This document shows, one piece after another, positions 9,683-17,034 of a stretch of DNA of 34,113 nucleotides. The stretch comes from Winogradskyella sp. (lineage in GTDB: Bacteria; Bacteroidota; Bacteroidia; Flavobacteriales; Flavobacteriaceae). The translations under genes were made by a program, and so were the position numbers. The stretch covers positions 1-34,113 of the forward strand of contig JAOEWO010000025.1 of the NCBI GenBank assembly GCA_028383925.1, read 5' to 3'. Below the pieces are notes generated by a model, which did no database searches, was not told where the DNA came from, and saw nothing but the letters and a program-made list of their open reading frames with translations. Each line of letters begins with the position of its first letter. Positions within the stretch are counted from its first letter, which is position 1.

Positions 9683-10513
9683 TTAAGACTTTGCTTTAGA
9701 TTCTTTTCGTTTTTGATTTTTTATTACAATTGCAGAAATATAGATACTTACTTGGTACAATATTAAAATAGGAATAGCCACAATAACCTGACTCGCAATA
9801 TCTGGCGGTGTAATTACAGCAGAAAGAATAAGTACTATAACCAGTGCGTATTTTCTGTATTTTCTTAAAAATTGTGGTGTTACAAGACCTATTTTAGTGA
9901 AAAAGTAAATGATAATAGGAAGCTCAAATACAAAACCAGATGCAATAGCAGATGATCTTATAATTGCAATAACTGAGCTTACATCAAACTCATTAGAGAT
10001 TTGATCACTTATTTTATAATTGGCTAAAAAATTTATAGAAAGTGGTGTTACTATATAGTAACCAAATAAGACTCCAGTAAAAAATAATAATGAGGCTATA
10101 AATATAAATCCTCTAGAGCTTTTACGTTCGTCAATTTTTAATCCCGGACTAATAAAACTCCATAGTTGGTAAAGTACATAAGGAAATGCAATAATAAAAC
10201 CAGCATATATAGAGGTCCATATATGTGCAGAAAATTGACCAGCTACAGTTCTATTTTGTATAACAAACGGAAACTCTTCGGCACAAAACGTAGTGTCGTT
10301 AATACCTAAAAATTGTGATATTCTGCAAAGCCCCTCATAGGTTGCAAAGTTCATTCGTGTAGGTGCAAATATAATAACGTCAAAAATAAATTTGTAAGCT
10401 ATACCTGCTAAAACAGCTGCTATTAGTATGCCTAAAGTTGCTCTAATAAGATGCCATCTTAAATCTTCAAGATGGTCTAAAAAAGACATCTCATCTAACT
10501 GCTTTTTTGCCAT
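9683..10513 (-). CDS. tatC: Twin-arginine translocase subunit TatC
   Basis: This 276-residue inner-membrane protein has six predicted membrane segments. It shows the family landmarks SFLDHLEDLRWHLIRA near the N-terminus, the YQLWSFISPGLKIDER loop with the Glu used in twin-arginine recognition, FVFELPI in the fourth helix and the PPDIASQ loop. TatC is the signal-peptide receptor of the Tat pathway. The loop between helices 1 and 2 is longer than in E. coli and holds two Cys. Its ATG overlaps the kdsD stop codon by one base (TAATG), which suggests translational coupling. No tatA is visible nearby. Confidence 0.95.
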   Translation of the reverse strand: MAKKQLDEMSFLDHLEDLRWHLIRATLGILIAAVLAGIAYKFIFDVIIFAPTRMNFATYEGLCRISQFLGINDTTFCAEEFPFVIQNRTVAGQFSAHIWTSIYAGFIIAFPYVLYQLWSFISPGLKIDERKSSRGFIFIASLLFFTGVLFGYYIVTPLSINFLANYKISDQISNEFDVSSVIAIIRSSAIASGFVFELPIIIYFFTKIGLVTPQFLRKYRKYALVIVLILSAVITPPDIASQVIVAIPILILYQVSIYISAIVIKNQKRKESKAKS

Positions 10514-11478
10514 TATATAATGCCTTCTTTAATTAAATCATGGAGATGAACAACACCAGCATACTTGCCCTCGTGCTCTACCAATAATTGAGAAATGCCA
10601 AATTCTTCCATAACCTCTTTAGCATCAACAGCCATTGCATCTTCTGTAATGCGCCTTGGGTTGCTACTCATTATATCTTTAGCTTGTAATTTGGTAATAT
10701 CATCACTTTTACTCAACATACGTCTTAAATCGCCATCAGTAATAATACCAATAATTTGGTCGTTATCTACAACAGCAGTAACTCCAAGCATTTTCTCTGT
10801 AATCTCAACTATAACTTCTTTTAAACTTGCATTTAAAGCAACTTGCGGTTTTAGATTTTGTGAAGATAAATCGTTTACTCTTAAGTATAAACGTTTACCT
10901 AAAGCACCACCAGGATGATATTTTGCAAAATCTTTACTAGAAAAGCCTCTTAATTCTAACAAGCAAACCGCCAAAGCATCGCCCAAAACTAGTTGTGCAG
11001 TTGTACTTGTAGTTGGTGCTAAATTATTAGGACACGCCTCTTGCTCTACATAAGCATCAAGAATATAATCTGCTTGCTGGCCTAAAAACGAATCTTTGTT
11101 ACCAGTAATAGCAATCATTTTATTTTTGGCATTTTTTATATGCGGTGCTAAAACTTTAATTTCTGGTGTGTTTCCGCTTTTAGAAATACAAATAACCACA
11201 TCATCTTCAAGAATAAGTCCTAAATCTCCGTGTATGGCATCTGCAGCATGCATAAAAACAGAAGGTGTACCAGTAGAATTTAATGTCGCAACAATTTTAT
11301 TTGCAATAATTGCGCTTTTTCCAATACCAGTAATAATAACTCTGCCTTTAGAATGGTAAATTAACTCAACAGCATTAGCAAAATCATCCGTTAGTAATTT
11401 AGATAAGTTTTTTATAGCTTTACTTTCTAAATTTATTGTTGTTTTTGCAGTGTTTAAAATAGAATTTTTTGTGTTCAA
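10513..11478 (-). CDS. kdsD: Arabinose-5-phosphate isomerase, KpsF/GutQ family
   Basis: This 321-residue protein combines a SIS sugar-isomerase domain (about 30-190; GIGKSA at 51-56, SKSGNT at 99-104) with two CBS domains (about 205-321). It converts ribulose-5-phosphate to arabinose-5-phosphate, the first step towards Kdo for the LPS inner core. The start is a TTG at 11478: no in-frame ATG occurs before the SIS core, and the N-terminal NTKNSILNTAKTTINLE segment is typical of the family. It heads the operon that also holds tatC and lptB and is divergent from recQ. Confidence 0.93.
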   Translation of the reverse strand: MNTKNSILNTAKTTINLESKAIKNLSKLLTDDFANAVELIYHSKGRVIITGIGKSAIIANKIVATLNSTGTPSVFMHAADAIHGDLGLILEDDVVICISKSGNTPEIKVLAPHIKNAKNKMIAITGNKDSFLGQQADYILDAYVEQEACPNNLAPTTSTTAQLVLGDALAVCLLELRGFSSKDFAKYHPGGALGKRLYLRVNDLSSQNLKPQVALNASLKEVIVEITEKMLGVTAVVDNDQIIGIITDGDLRRMLSKSDDITKLQAKDIMSSNPRRITEDAMAVDAKEVMEEFGISQLLVEHEGKYAGVVHLHDLIKEGII

Positions 11479-11519
11479 AACTTATTATTTAATCAGTTTC
11501 CTAGATTTAAAGAAATTGT

Positions 11520-11527
11520 TATCTTTA
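11520..11527 (+). promoter_or_regulatory. Likely -7 element of the recQ promoter
   Basis: TATCTTTA matches the Bacteroidota -7 consensus TAnnTTTG at all but the last base, with GTTTC near 11496-11500 as a weak -33 element about 19 bases upstream. It lies 40 bases before the recQ ATG. Confidence 0.45.
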
Positions 11528-11533
11528 AACATA
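11526..11533 (-). promoter_or_regulatory. Possible -7 element of the kdsD operon promoter
   Basis: Read on the minus strand this is TATGTTTA, one base off TAnnTTTG, and lies 48 bases upstream of the kdsD TTG start. It interlocks with the divergent recQ -7 element, so the two promoters would compete. No good -33 element is seen. Confidence 0.33.
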
Positions 11534-11566
11534 TTGCAAATGTATATAAAATACTAATAGGGATTA

Positions 11567-13768
11567 ATGAGTATTGCAGAAATTGACTTACACTCCGCAC
11601 TAAAAAAGTACTTTGGGTTTTCAGCCTTCAAAGGTCTTCAAGAACAAGTTATTCAAAACGTTACCGCTGGTAATAACACGTTTGTTATTATGCCAACAGG
11701 TGGTGGAAAATCGCTTTGTTACCAATTGCCTGCCTTAATTAAGGAAGGAACAGCAATTGTAGTATCGCCACTAATAGCTTTAATGAAAAACCAAGTTGAC
11801 GCCATTAGAGCTGTTTCTGAACACGAAGGTGTTGCACATGTTTTAAATTCTTCGTTGAATAAAACAGAAGTGAAGCGCGTAAAAGATGACATTACAAACG
11901 GAATTACAAAACTACTTTACGTAGCGCCAGAATCTTTAACTAAAGAAGAATATGTTGACTTTTTAAGAACGGTTAAAATTTCTTTTATGGCCGTAGATGA
12001 AGCGCATTGTATAAGCGAATGGGGACACGACTTTAGACCAGAATATAGAAATTTAAAAACCATAATAAAGCGAATTGGTGATAATATACCTATTGTTGGT
12101 TTAACAGCAACAGCGACGCCTAAAGTACAAGAAGATATATTAAAGAGTCTAGGTATGCCAAAGGCAATCACTTTTAAAGCCTCTTTTAATAGACCAAATC
12201 TTTATTACGAAGTACGCCCAAAAACTAAAAATGTAGATGCAGATATTATTCGTTTTGTAAAACAGAACGATGGTAAATCTGGCATTGTATATTGTCTTAG
12301 CAGAAAACGTGTTGAAGAACTCTCTCAAGTTTTACAAGTTAATGGTGTAAAAGCCGTACCCTATCATGCAGGTTTAGATGCTAAAACAAGAGTAAAGCAT
12401 CAAGATATGTTCTTAATGGAAGATACAGATGTTGTTGTGGCAACCATTGCGTTTGGTATGGGAATAGACAAACCAGATGTGCGTTTTGTAATCCATCACG
12501 ATATTCCTAAAAGTATAGAAAGCTATTATCAAGAAACCGGAAGAGCAGGTAGAGATGGTGGTGAAGGCCATTGTTTAGCTTATTATGCTTATAAAGATAT
12601 AGAGAAATTAGAGAAATTTATGTCGGGTAAACCCGTTGCAGAACAAGAAATTGGGCATGCATTATTACAAGAAGTTGTCGCTTTTGCAGAGACATCTATT
12701 TCTAGACGTAAATTTATATTACACTACTTTGGCGAAGAATTTGATAATGCTACTGGTGATGGTGGTGACATGGATGATAATGTCCGTTTTCCTAAAAAAC
12801 AAGTTGAGGCTAAAGGCGATGTAAAAACACTTTTAGAAACCGTAGATGAAACCAACGAAAAATATAAGTCTAAAGACCTAGTACAAGTTATAGTAGGTAA
12901 TGCCAACGCACTTATTTCTTCTCACAAAACAGATTTACAGCCCTTTTTTGGTATAGGTAAAGAAAAAGAAGCAAGACATTGGATGGCCTTAATACGCCAA
13001 GTATTGGTTGCTGGTTATTTAAAAAAGGATATTGAAACTTATGGAGTTTTAAGATTAAGTCCAGAAGGGAGAGCCTATATAAAAGCACCAACTTCGTTTA
13101 TGATGGCAGAAGATCATATCTTTAATGATGCAATAAACGACGGTATTATTACTAACTCTAAAGGTAGTGGTGCTGTAGCCGATGAGAAATTAATGGGCAT
13201 GCTAAAAGATTTACGTAAGCGTAATGCAAAAAAATTAGGTGTGCCGCCTTTTGTTATTTTTCAAGATCCATCGTTAGAGGATATGGCTTTAAAATATCCT
13301 ATAAATATCGAAGAATTATCTAACGTACATGGTGTAGGTGAAGGTAAAGCTAAAAAATACGGTAAAGATTTTGTAGGCTTAATTGCAGATTATGTTGAAG
13401 AAAATGATATTCTCCGACCAGACGATATGATTGTAAAATCTACGGGAACTAATTCTGCTATTAAACTATATATAATACAGAATGTAGATAGAAAATTACC
13501 ATTAAGTGATATTGCGTCTTCTAAAGGTATGGAAATGCGCAATTTTATTAAAGAAATGGAGTCTATTGTATTTTCGGGTACAAAGCTGAATATTAATTAT
13601 TGGATAGACGACATATTAGATGAAGACCAACAAGAAGAAATCCATGACTATTTTATGGAGTCTGAAAGCGATAAAATAGATGATGCTATTGAAGAGTTTG
13701 ATGGTGATTATGATGATGAAGAACTACGTTTGTACCGTATTAAGTTTATGAGTGAAGTTGCTAATTAA
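11567..13768 (+). CDS. recQ: ATP-dependent DNA helicase RecQ
   Basis: This is a 733-residue superfamily 2 helicase. Walker A is MPTGGGKS (42-49), the DEAH box is D144-H147 within VDEAHCISEWGHDF, and motif VI is QETGRAGRDG (322-331). A RecQ-C region follows, then an HRDC domain (about 545-620), a helix-turn-helix-like tail and an acidic stretch (about 690-720). RecQ unwinds 3'-tailed DNA in recombination and fork repair. The zinc-binding subdomain is unusual: the RRKFILHYFGE segment is conserved, but the four cysteines of E. coli RecQ align with S379, T396, G399 and M402. The protein has only four cysteines (51, 148, 243, 336), all in the helicase core. At 733 residues it is longer than E. coli RecQ (about 610). 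Confidence 0.95.
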   Translation: MSIAEIDLHSALKKYFGFSAFKGLQEQVIQNVTAGNNTFVIMPTGGGKSLCYQLPALIKEGTAIVVSPLIALMKNQVDAIRAVSEHEGVAHVLNSSLNKTEVKRVKDDITNGITKLLYVAPESLTKEEYVDFLRTVKISFMAVDEAHCISEWGHDFRPEYRNLKTIIKRIGDNIPIVGLTATATPKVQEDILKSLGMPKAITFKASFNRPNLYYEVRPKTKNVDADIIRFVKQNDGKSGIVYCLSRKRVEELSQVLQVNGVKAVPYHAGLDAKTRVKHQDMFLMEDTDVVVATIAFGMGIDKPDVRFVIHHDIPKSIESYYQETGRAGRDGGEGHCLAYYAYKDIEKLEKFMSGKPVAEQEIGHALLQEVVAFAETSISRRKFILHYFGEEFDNATGDGGDMDDNVRFPKKQVEAKGDVKTLLETVDETNEKYKSKDLVQVIVGNANALISSHKTDLQPFFGIGKEKEARHWMALIRQVLVAGYLKKDIETYGVLRLSPEGRAYIKAPTSFMMAEDHIFNDAINDGIITNSKGSGAVADEKLMGMLKDLRKRNAKKLGVPPFVIFQDPSLEDMALKYPINIEELSNVHGVGEGKAKKYGKDFVGLIADYVEENDILRPDDMIVKSTGTNSAIKLYIIQNVDRKLPLSDIASSKGMEMRNFIKEMESIVFSGTKLNINYWIDDILDEDQQEEIHDYFMESESDKIDDAIEEFDGDYDDEELRLYRIKFMSEVAN

Positions 13769-13790
13769 TAGTAAGTGCCTATTGTACATA

Positions 13791-13833
13791 AAATAAGCTG
13801 TTGTTTTTAAAATTAAAAAACAACAGCTTATTT
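13791..13833. terminator. Bidirectional terminator between recQ and a convergent gene
   Basis: Perfect 18-base arms (13791-13808 and 13816-13833), whose core is AAGCTGTTGTTTTT, are separated by a 7-base loop. The arms carry T-runs for both directions. The hairpin lies 22 bases after the recQ stop and 56 bases from the end of the minus-strand gene. Confidence 0.85.
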
Positions 13834-13889
13834 AAGTAGGTATACTGGTTAATACTACTTAATTTTAAGTCTTAACCACTAAACTATTA

Positions 13890-14342
13890 CTATTCTTCTT
13901 CTTCAGAAACGACAGTATACTTTGTAAATAAAACAGACTGTTTCTTTAGGTTTATTTCTATGCTTTTTAAAGCTGCTTTTTCTAGTTTTTCAATATCAGA
14001 TTCTTCAATTTGAAAATCTATTTTTGTGACCTGCCTTTCTTTTATTGGTGATCCTTCAGATTCAAACTCGGGCATATCAGATTTTAATTCTAGCTCAAAG
14101 TTTTCACCTTTAAACAAAAGCGTAGCGCCATTTTTAACCTTAACCTTAACTTTAAGTTGGCCTACAATAACGGTCTGAAAGAAAAAATAACCACCCAACT
14201 CATTTAGTCCTGCAAAAAGTACGTTTGCATCAGCAACACCAAAAGGCTTATTTTCTACATCTCTAATTATAGCCTCAACGTTATCGTTAGTTTGTAAAGT
14301 AGAAGTTTTGTTACCAAAAAGTTTAGATAAAGAAAAGCCCAT
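13890..14342 (-). CDS. Conserved-looking hypothetical protein, 150 residues
   Basis: I do not recognise this family. There is no signal peptide or membrane segment, so it is probably cytoplasmic. The N-terminus GFSLSKLFGN is short and basic. The middle has alternating hydrophobic/charged strands (QLKVKVKVKNGATLLFKG), suggesting a beta-sandwich, then a charged helical segment (ESDIEKLEKAALKSIEINL) and an acidic EEEE tail. The coding frame is supported by its own promoter (14359-14389), a terminator at its end, and codon use like that of its neighbours. It is flanked by recQ (convergent) and the dual peptidyl-prolyl isomerase (divergent), and neither suggests a function. Confidence 0.75.
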   Translation of the reverse strand: MGFSLSKLFGNKTSTLQTNDNVEAIIRDVENKPFGVADANVLFAGLNELGGYFFFQTVIVGQLKVKVKVKNGATLLFKGENFELELKSDMPEFESEGSPIKERQVTKIDFQIEESDIEKLEKAALKSIEINLKKQSVLFTKYTVVSEEEE

Positions 14343-14358
14343 AATTTTTAATTTTTTA

Positions 14359-14389
14359 CAATACTAACTTTAATATATCAATTCTCAAA
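14359..14389 (-). promoter_or_regulatory. Promoter of the 150-residue hypothetical gene
   Basis: On the minus strand TTTG (14386-14389) is followed by exactly 19 bases and then TAGTATTG (14359-14366), one base from TAnnTTTG. This is the standard Bacteroidota -33/-7 arrangement. The start codon lies 16 bases downstream, giving a short leader. Confidence 0.6.
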
Positions 14390-14442
14390 TGTTAGCGACC
14401 AAACTTCATGGCTCAAGTTTTTAAACTTCCAAATCAGTTTGT

Positions 14443-14450
14443 TATCTTTG
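14443..14450 (+). promoter_or_regulatory. -7 promoter element of the cyclophilin-FKBP gene
   Basis: TATCTTTG is a perfect match to TAnnTTTG, 24 bases before the ATG at 14475. The -33 region is only a T-run (14418-14422), so the upstream element is weak. Confidence 0.6.
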
Positions 14451-14474
14451 CAACCTTAAATAAAAGAAAACACA

Positions 14475-15407
14475 ATGCAAGACGGTTTATACGCAAAATT
14501 CAACACCTCTAAAGGTGCGATAGTAGTAAATTTAGAGTTTGAGAAAACTCCAGGAACAGTAGGTAACTTCGTAGCATTAGCAGAAGGCAACTTAGAAAAC
14601 GATGCTAAACCACAAGGCACTCCTTATTATGATGGTTTAAAATTTCATAGAGTAATTCCAGATTTTATGATTCAGGGAGGTTGTCCTCAAGGTACAGGTA
14701 CAGGAAATCCTGGTTATAAATTTGATGATGAATTTCATACAGATTTAAAACACGACGGTCCTGGCGTATTAGCAATGGCAAATGCAGGTCCTGGTACAAA
14801 TGGTAGCCAGTTTTACATTACACATATTGCTACAGACTGGTTAGACGGTAAGCATACTGTATTTGGAAAAGTTATAGAAGGGCAAGATATTGTTGATGCT
14901 GTAGCACAAGATGATACACTAGATACTTTAGAAATTATTAGAGTAGGTGAAGCCGCAGAAAGTTTTAATGCTATTGAAGCATTTAGAACTTTTGAAGGGT
15001 CTCGAGAAAAGCGCATCGCTGCAGAACGCGAAGCAGCAAGAGCTGAGTTAGATAAATTAGCTGCTGGTTTTGATGAAACTGAATCTGGTTTACGTTACCA
15101 AATTATTCAAAAAGGTGCTGGTAAAAAAGCAGAAAAAGGAAATATGGTTTCTGTACATTATAAAGGCCAATTGGCAGACGGAACTGTTTTTGATTCGTCT
15201 TATAAGCGCAACTCACCATTAGATTTTCAGGTAGGTGTAGGTCAGGTTATTGCTGGTTGGGATGAAGGTATATGTTTATTAAACGTTGGTGATAAAGCCC
15301 GTTTAGTAATACCAAGTGACTTAGGTTACGGATCTGCTGGTGCAGGTGGAGTAATACCACCAGATGCAACATTGGTTTTTGATGTAGAGTTAATGGATAT
15401 TAAATAA
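14475..15407 (+). CDS. Dual-domain peptidyl-prolyl isomerase (cyclophilin-FKBP fusion)
   Basis: This is a 310-residue fusion of two unrelated prolyl isomerases. Residues 1-160 are a cyclophilin with its active-site set: R59 (FHR), F64, M65, Q67, Q112, F113, W122 and H127. A charged helical linker (about 165-200) follows. Residues 205-310 are an FKBP with Y229, F239, D240, V258, I259, W262, Y285 and F302. Both sites look intact, so both should catalyse proline isomerisation. No signal peptide is seen, which suggests a cytoplasmic folding factor. This order matches the bacterial cyclophilin-FKBP dual immunophilins reported from Flavobacterium. The gene has its own -7 element and a clear terminator, so it is probably monocistronic. 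Confidence 0.94.
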   Translation: MQDGLYAKFNTSKGAIVVNLEFEKTPGTVGNFVALAEGNLENDAKPQGTPYYDGLKFHRVIPDFMIQGGCPQGTGTGNPGYKFDDEFHTDLKHDGPGVLAMANAGPGTNGSQFYITHIATDWLDGKHTVFGKVIEGQDIVDAVAQDDTLDTLEIIRVGEAAESFNAIEAFRTFEGSREKRIAAEREAARAELDKLAAGFDETESGLRYQIIQKGAGKKAEKGNMVSVHYKGQLADGTVFDSSYKRNSPLDFQVGVGQVIAGWDEGICLLNVGDKARLVIPSDLGYGSAGAGGVIPPDATLVFDVELMDIK

Positions 15408-15445
15408 TAGTTATTATTGACTAGTAACAAAATTTAAAAAGAATC

Positions 15446-15473
15446 GTCTCACTGGTAAGTGAGACTTTTTTTT
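15446..15473 (+). terminator. Rho-independent terminator after the dual isomerase gene
   Basis: An 8-bp perfect stem GTCTCACT/AGTGAGAC with a GGTA loop is followed by eight T residues. It starts 38 bases after the stop codon. Confidence 0.93.
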
Positions 15474-15504
15474 ACACATATTTTAACCAATTCATCATAA
15501 CAAA

Positions 15505-16194
15505 ATGAAACCATTTTTTTTAATACTAGCCACTGTCGTTTTATGTTTTAGTTGTTCAAATTCAGTTGAATATTCTGAAACATTTAAAAAACAAACCACA
15601 GGTGATTATTTGTTTAATGAAGATGATGTTATACAAGTCTATTACAAAGAGAATACACTTTTTTTGAATTGGAGAGGAGGAAAACTTGAACCCGTTGCGA
15701 TTAAAGAAAACGAATTTTTTGTAGCAGATATGTACAAGAAGTTTTGGTTTGTAGAACATCCTGAAACTAAAAAGCGATACCTGTCTGTAAAGCCAGAAAA
15801 TGAAAATGATAAAATTACCTACGATTATGTAAAAGCACCAAACGGTTATTTAACACCAAGTGCGAACTTAGCGGCTGGTAACTATGATAAAGCTTTGGCT
15901 GGTTACTTAGAAATAAAGAAACAAGATTCTACAAGTTCTTTTATTAGCGAACGTAATTTTGACAGTTTGGGATATAAATATTCTGGTAATAAAGAGTATG
16001 AGAAGGCTCTAAAAATATTTGAATTAAACATAGCATTACATCCGTATAGCGCTAATGTTTATGACAGTATGGCTCAGTTACGTTTAGTTATGGGTGATAG
16101 TTTACAAGCTTATACCAACTACAAAAAAGCATTAGAGTTTAATAATGGTAATAAGCGTGCAAAAAAATATGTAGAAGATTATAAAACTAGATAA
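15505..16194 (+). CDS. Lipoprotein with C-terminal TPR-like repeats
   Basis: This 229-residue protein starts with a short hydrophobic signal and a lipobox-like LCFSC at residues 14-18, followed by SNS, the usual Bacteroidota lipoprotein pattern, so it is probably anchored in the envelope. Residues 30-110 are beta-rich and unrecognised (VIQVYYKENTLFLNWRGG). Residues 120-225 form about two or three helical tetratricopeptide-like units (YDKALAGYLEIKK, YEKALKIFELNIALHPYSANVYDSMAQL, YTNYKKALEFNNGN). TPR units usually mediate protein contacts; a partner cannot be named. It is flanked by terminators on both sides and stands alone. Confidence 0.8.
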   Translation: MKPFFLILATVVLCFSCSNSVEYSETFKKQTTGDYLFNEDDVIQVYYKENTLFLNWRGGKLEPVAIKENEFFVADMYKKFWFVEHPETKKRYLSVKPENENDKITYDYVKAPNGYLTPSANLAAGNYDKALAGYLEIKKQDSTSSFISERNFDSLGYKYSGNKEYEKALKIFELNIALHPYSANVYDSMAQLRLVMGDSLQAYTNYKKALEFNNGNKRAKKYVEDYKTR

Positions 16195-16214
16195 AGCTAT
16201 TGTACTTAAAATGC

Positions 16215-16249
16215 AAAAAAGCTATCTCCTTATAGGAGATAGCTTTTTT
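16215..16249. terminator. Bidirectional terminator between lipoprotein and sodC
   Basis: A perfect 10-bp stem GCTATCTCCT/AGGAGATAGC with a TAT loop is preceded by six A and followed by six T residues. It can therefore end both the plus-strand lipoprotein gene and the convergent sodC gene. Confidence 0.94.
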
Positions 16250-16265
16250 ATTTAGTGTTTTAAAA

Positions 16266-16865
16266 CTATTCAATAATACCAGCACATCCTACACGAGCAC
16301 CTGCTGCACCAGAGGGTTGAGACTTTAAATCATCTACACCAATATGTACAATTACGGCTTTTCCTAAAATATCTTTAGTAGCATCACCACAACCAATACA
16401 CCATTGGTCTGTAGTTTTAGAAACCGTAGCAGTACCATCTGTACCCGTTGTAAAATTACCGATATCACCTCTGTGATAGCCCGTTGCATCACCCCAAGCT
16501 CCGTGAGGTTGTGCTGTAGGATTCCAATGGCCACCAGAAGATTTTCCATCTGCAGAAGAGCAATCTGCTTTTTCGTGAATATGAATAGCATGCTCACCTT
16601 CTTCAAGACCAATAATAATTCCGTTCATGGTTACCACACCATCTTTTTCTGTAAAACTTATAGAACCTTCTACATTGCTATCACTTTTTGGCGATAAGTT
16701 TATAGTAAGTTGTTTGTCTGCATTAATTGGAGCCGTTGGTGGCGGTGGCGGTGGTGGCGGTAATATCTCTTTATTATCGGTGTCTAAAGTTGTCTTTGTA
16801 TCATTTTTACAAGCCGTTGCAAATACCACTACAAAGGCCAATGTAATAAGTTTTAAATGTTTCAT
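16266..16865 (-). CDS. sodC: Superoxide dismutase [Cu-Zn], lipoprotein
   Basis: This 199-residue protein has a signal peptide and lipobox FATAC (C19), so it is a membrane-anchored extracytoplasmic enzyme that converts superoxide to peroxide and oxygen. Copper ligands are H95, H97, H113 and H174; zinc ligands are H113, H121, H131 and D134; the conserved disulfide is C102-C194. All are present. A run of eight prolines (36-43) separates the anchor from the enzyme. An extra CxxC (C156-C159, WCIGC) is not part of the standard fold. The frame extends upstream to 16937, but the ATG at 16865 gives a correct lipoprotein signal peptide and is preferred. Confidence 0.93.
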   Translation of the reverse strand: MKHLKLITLAFVVVFATACKNDTKTTLDTDNKEILPPPPPPPPTAPINADKQLTINLSPKSDSNVEGSISFTEKDGVVTMNGIIIGLEEGEHAIHIHEKADCSSADGKSSGGHWNPTAQPHGAWGDATGYHRGDIGNFTTGTDGTATVSKTTDQWCIGCGDATKDILGKAVIVHIGVDDLKSQPSGAAGARVGCAGIIE

Positions 16866-16970
16866 AATAAGTTTAGTTTTAAGTAAAGTTAAGTAGATAA
16901 AAGCGTTCGTGCAAACTGTAAATTCAATCTTAAGCAAAAATTAATTTATAGTCTATACTAATATCATCAC

Positions 16971-16990
16971 AATATGATAAATGTCATATT
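16971..16990. promoter_or_regulatory. CRP/FNR-type operator upstream of hemN
   Basis: A 20-bp site has perfect 7-base inverted arms AATATGA/TCATATT around TAAATG. The centre (16980.5) is 29.5 bases upstream of the first base of the hemN -7 element. The core ATGA(N6)TCAT recurs upstream of the cco operon and of ccoI. I infer that the CRP/FNR protein at 28705-29382 binds here and activates. Confidence 0.75.
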
Positions 16991-17009
16991 CTATACTAAA
17001 GTTTACGAG

Positions 17010-17017
17010 TAATTTTG
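17010..17017 (+). promoter_or_regulatory. -7 element of the hemN-usp promoter
   Basis: TAATTTTG is a perfect TAnnTTTG match. The position expected for TTTG (16987-16990) reads TATT, a poor -33 element, as expected for a promoter that depends on an activator. Confidence 0.68.
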
Positions 17018-17034
17018 ACTATCAATAAAAACGT

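Noticed and set aside
16867..16937. 24-residue N-terminal extension of sodC
   Set aside because: It would bury the lipoprotein signal peptide inside the protein; the ATG at 16865 starts a normal signal sequence.
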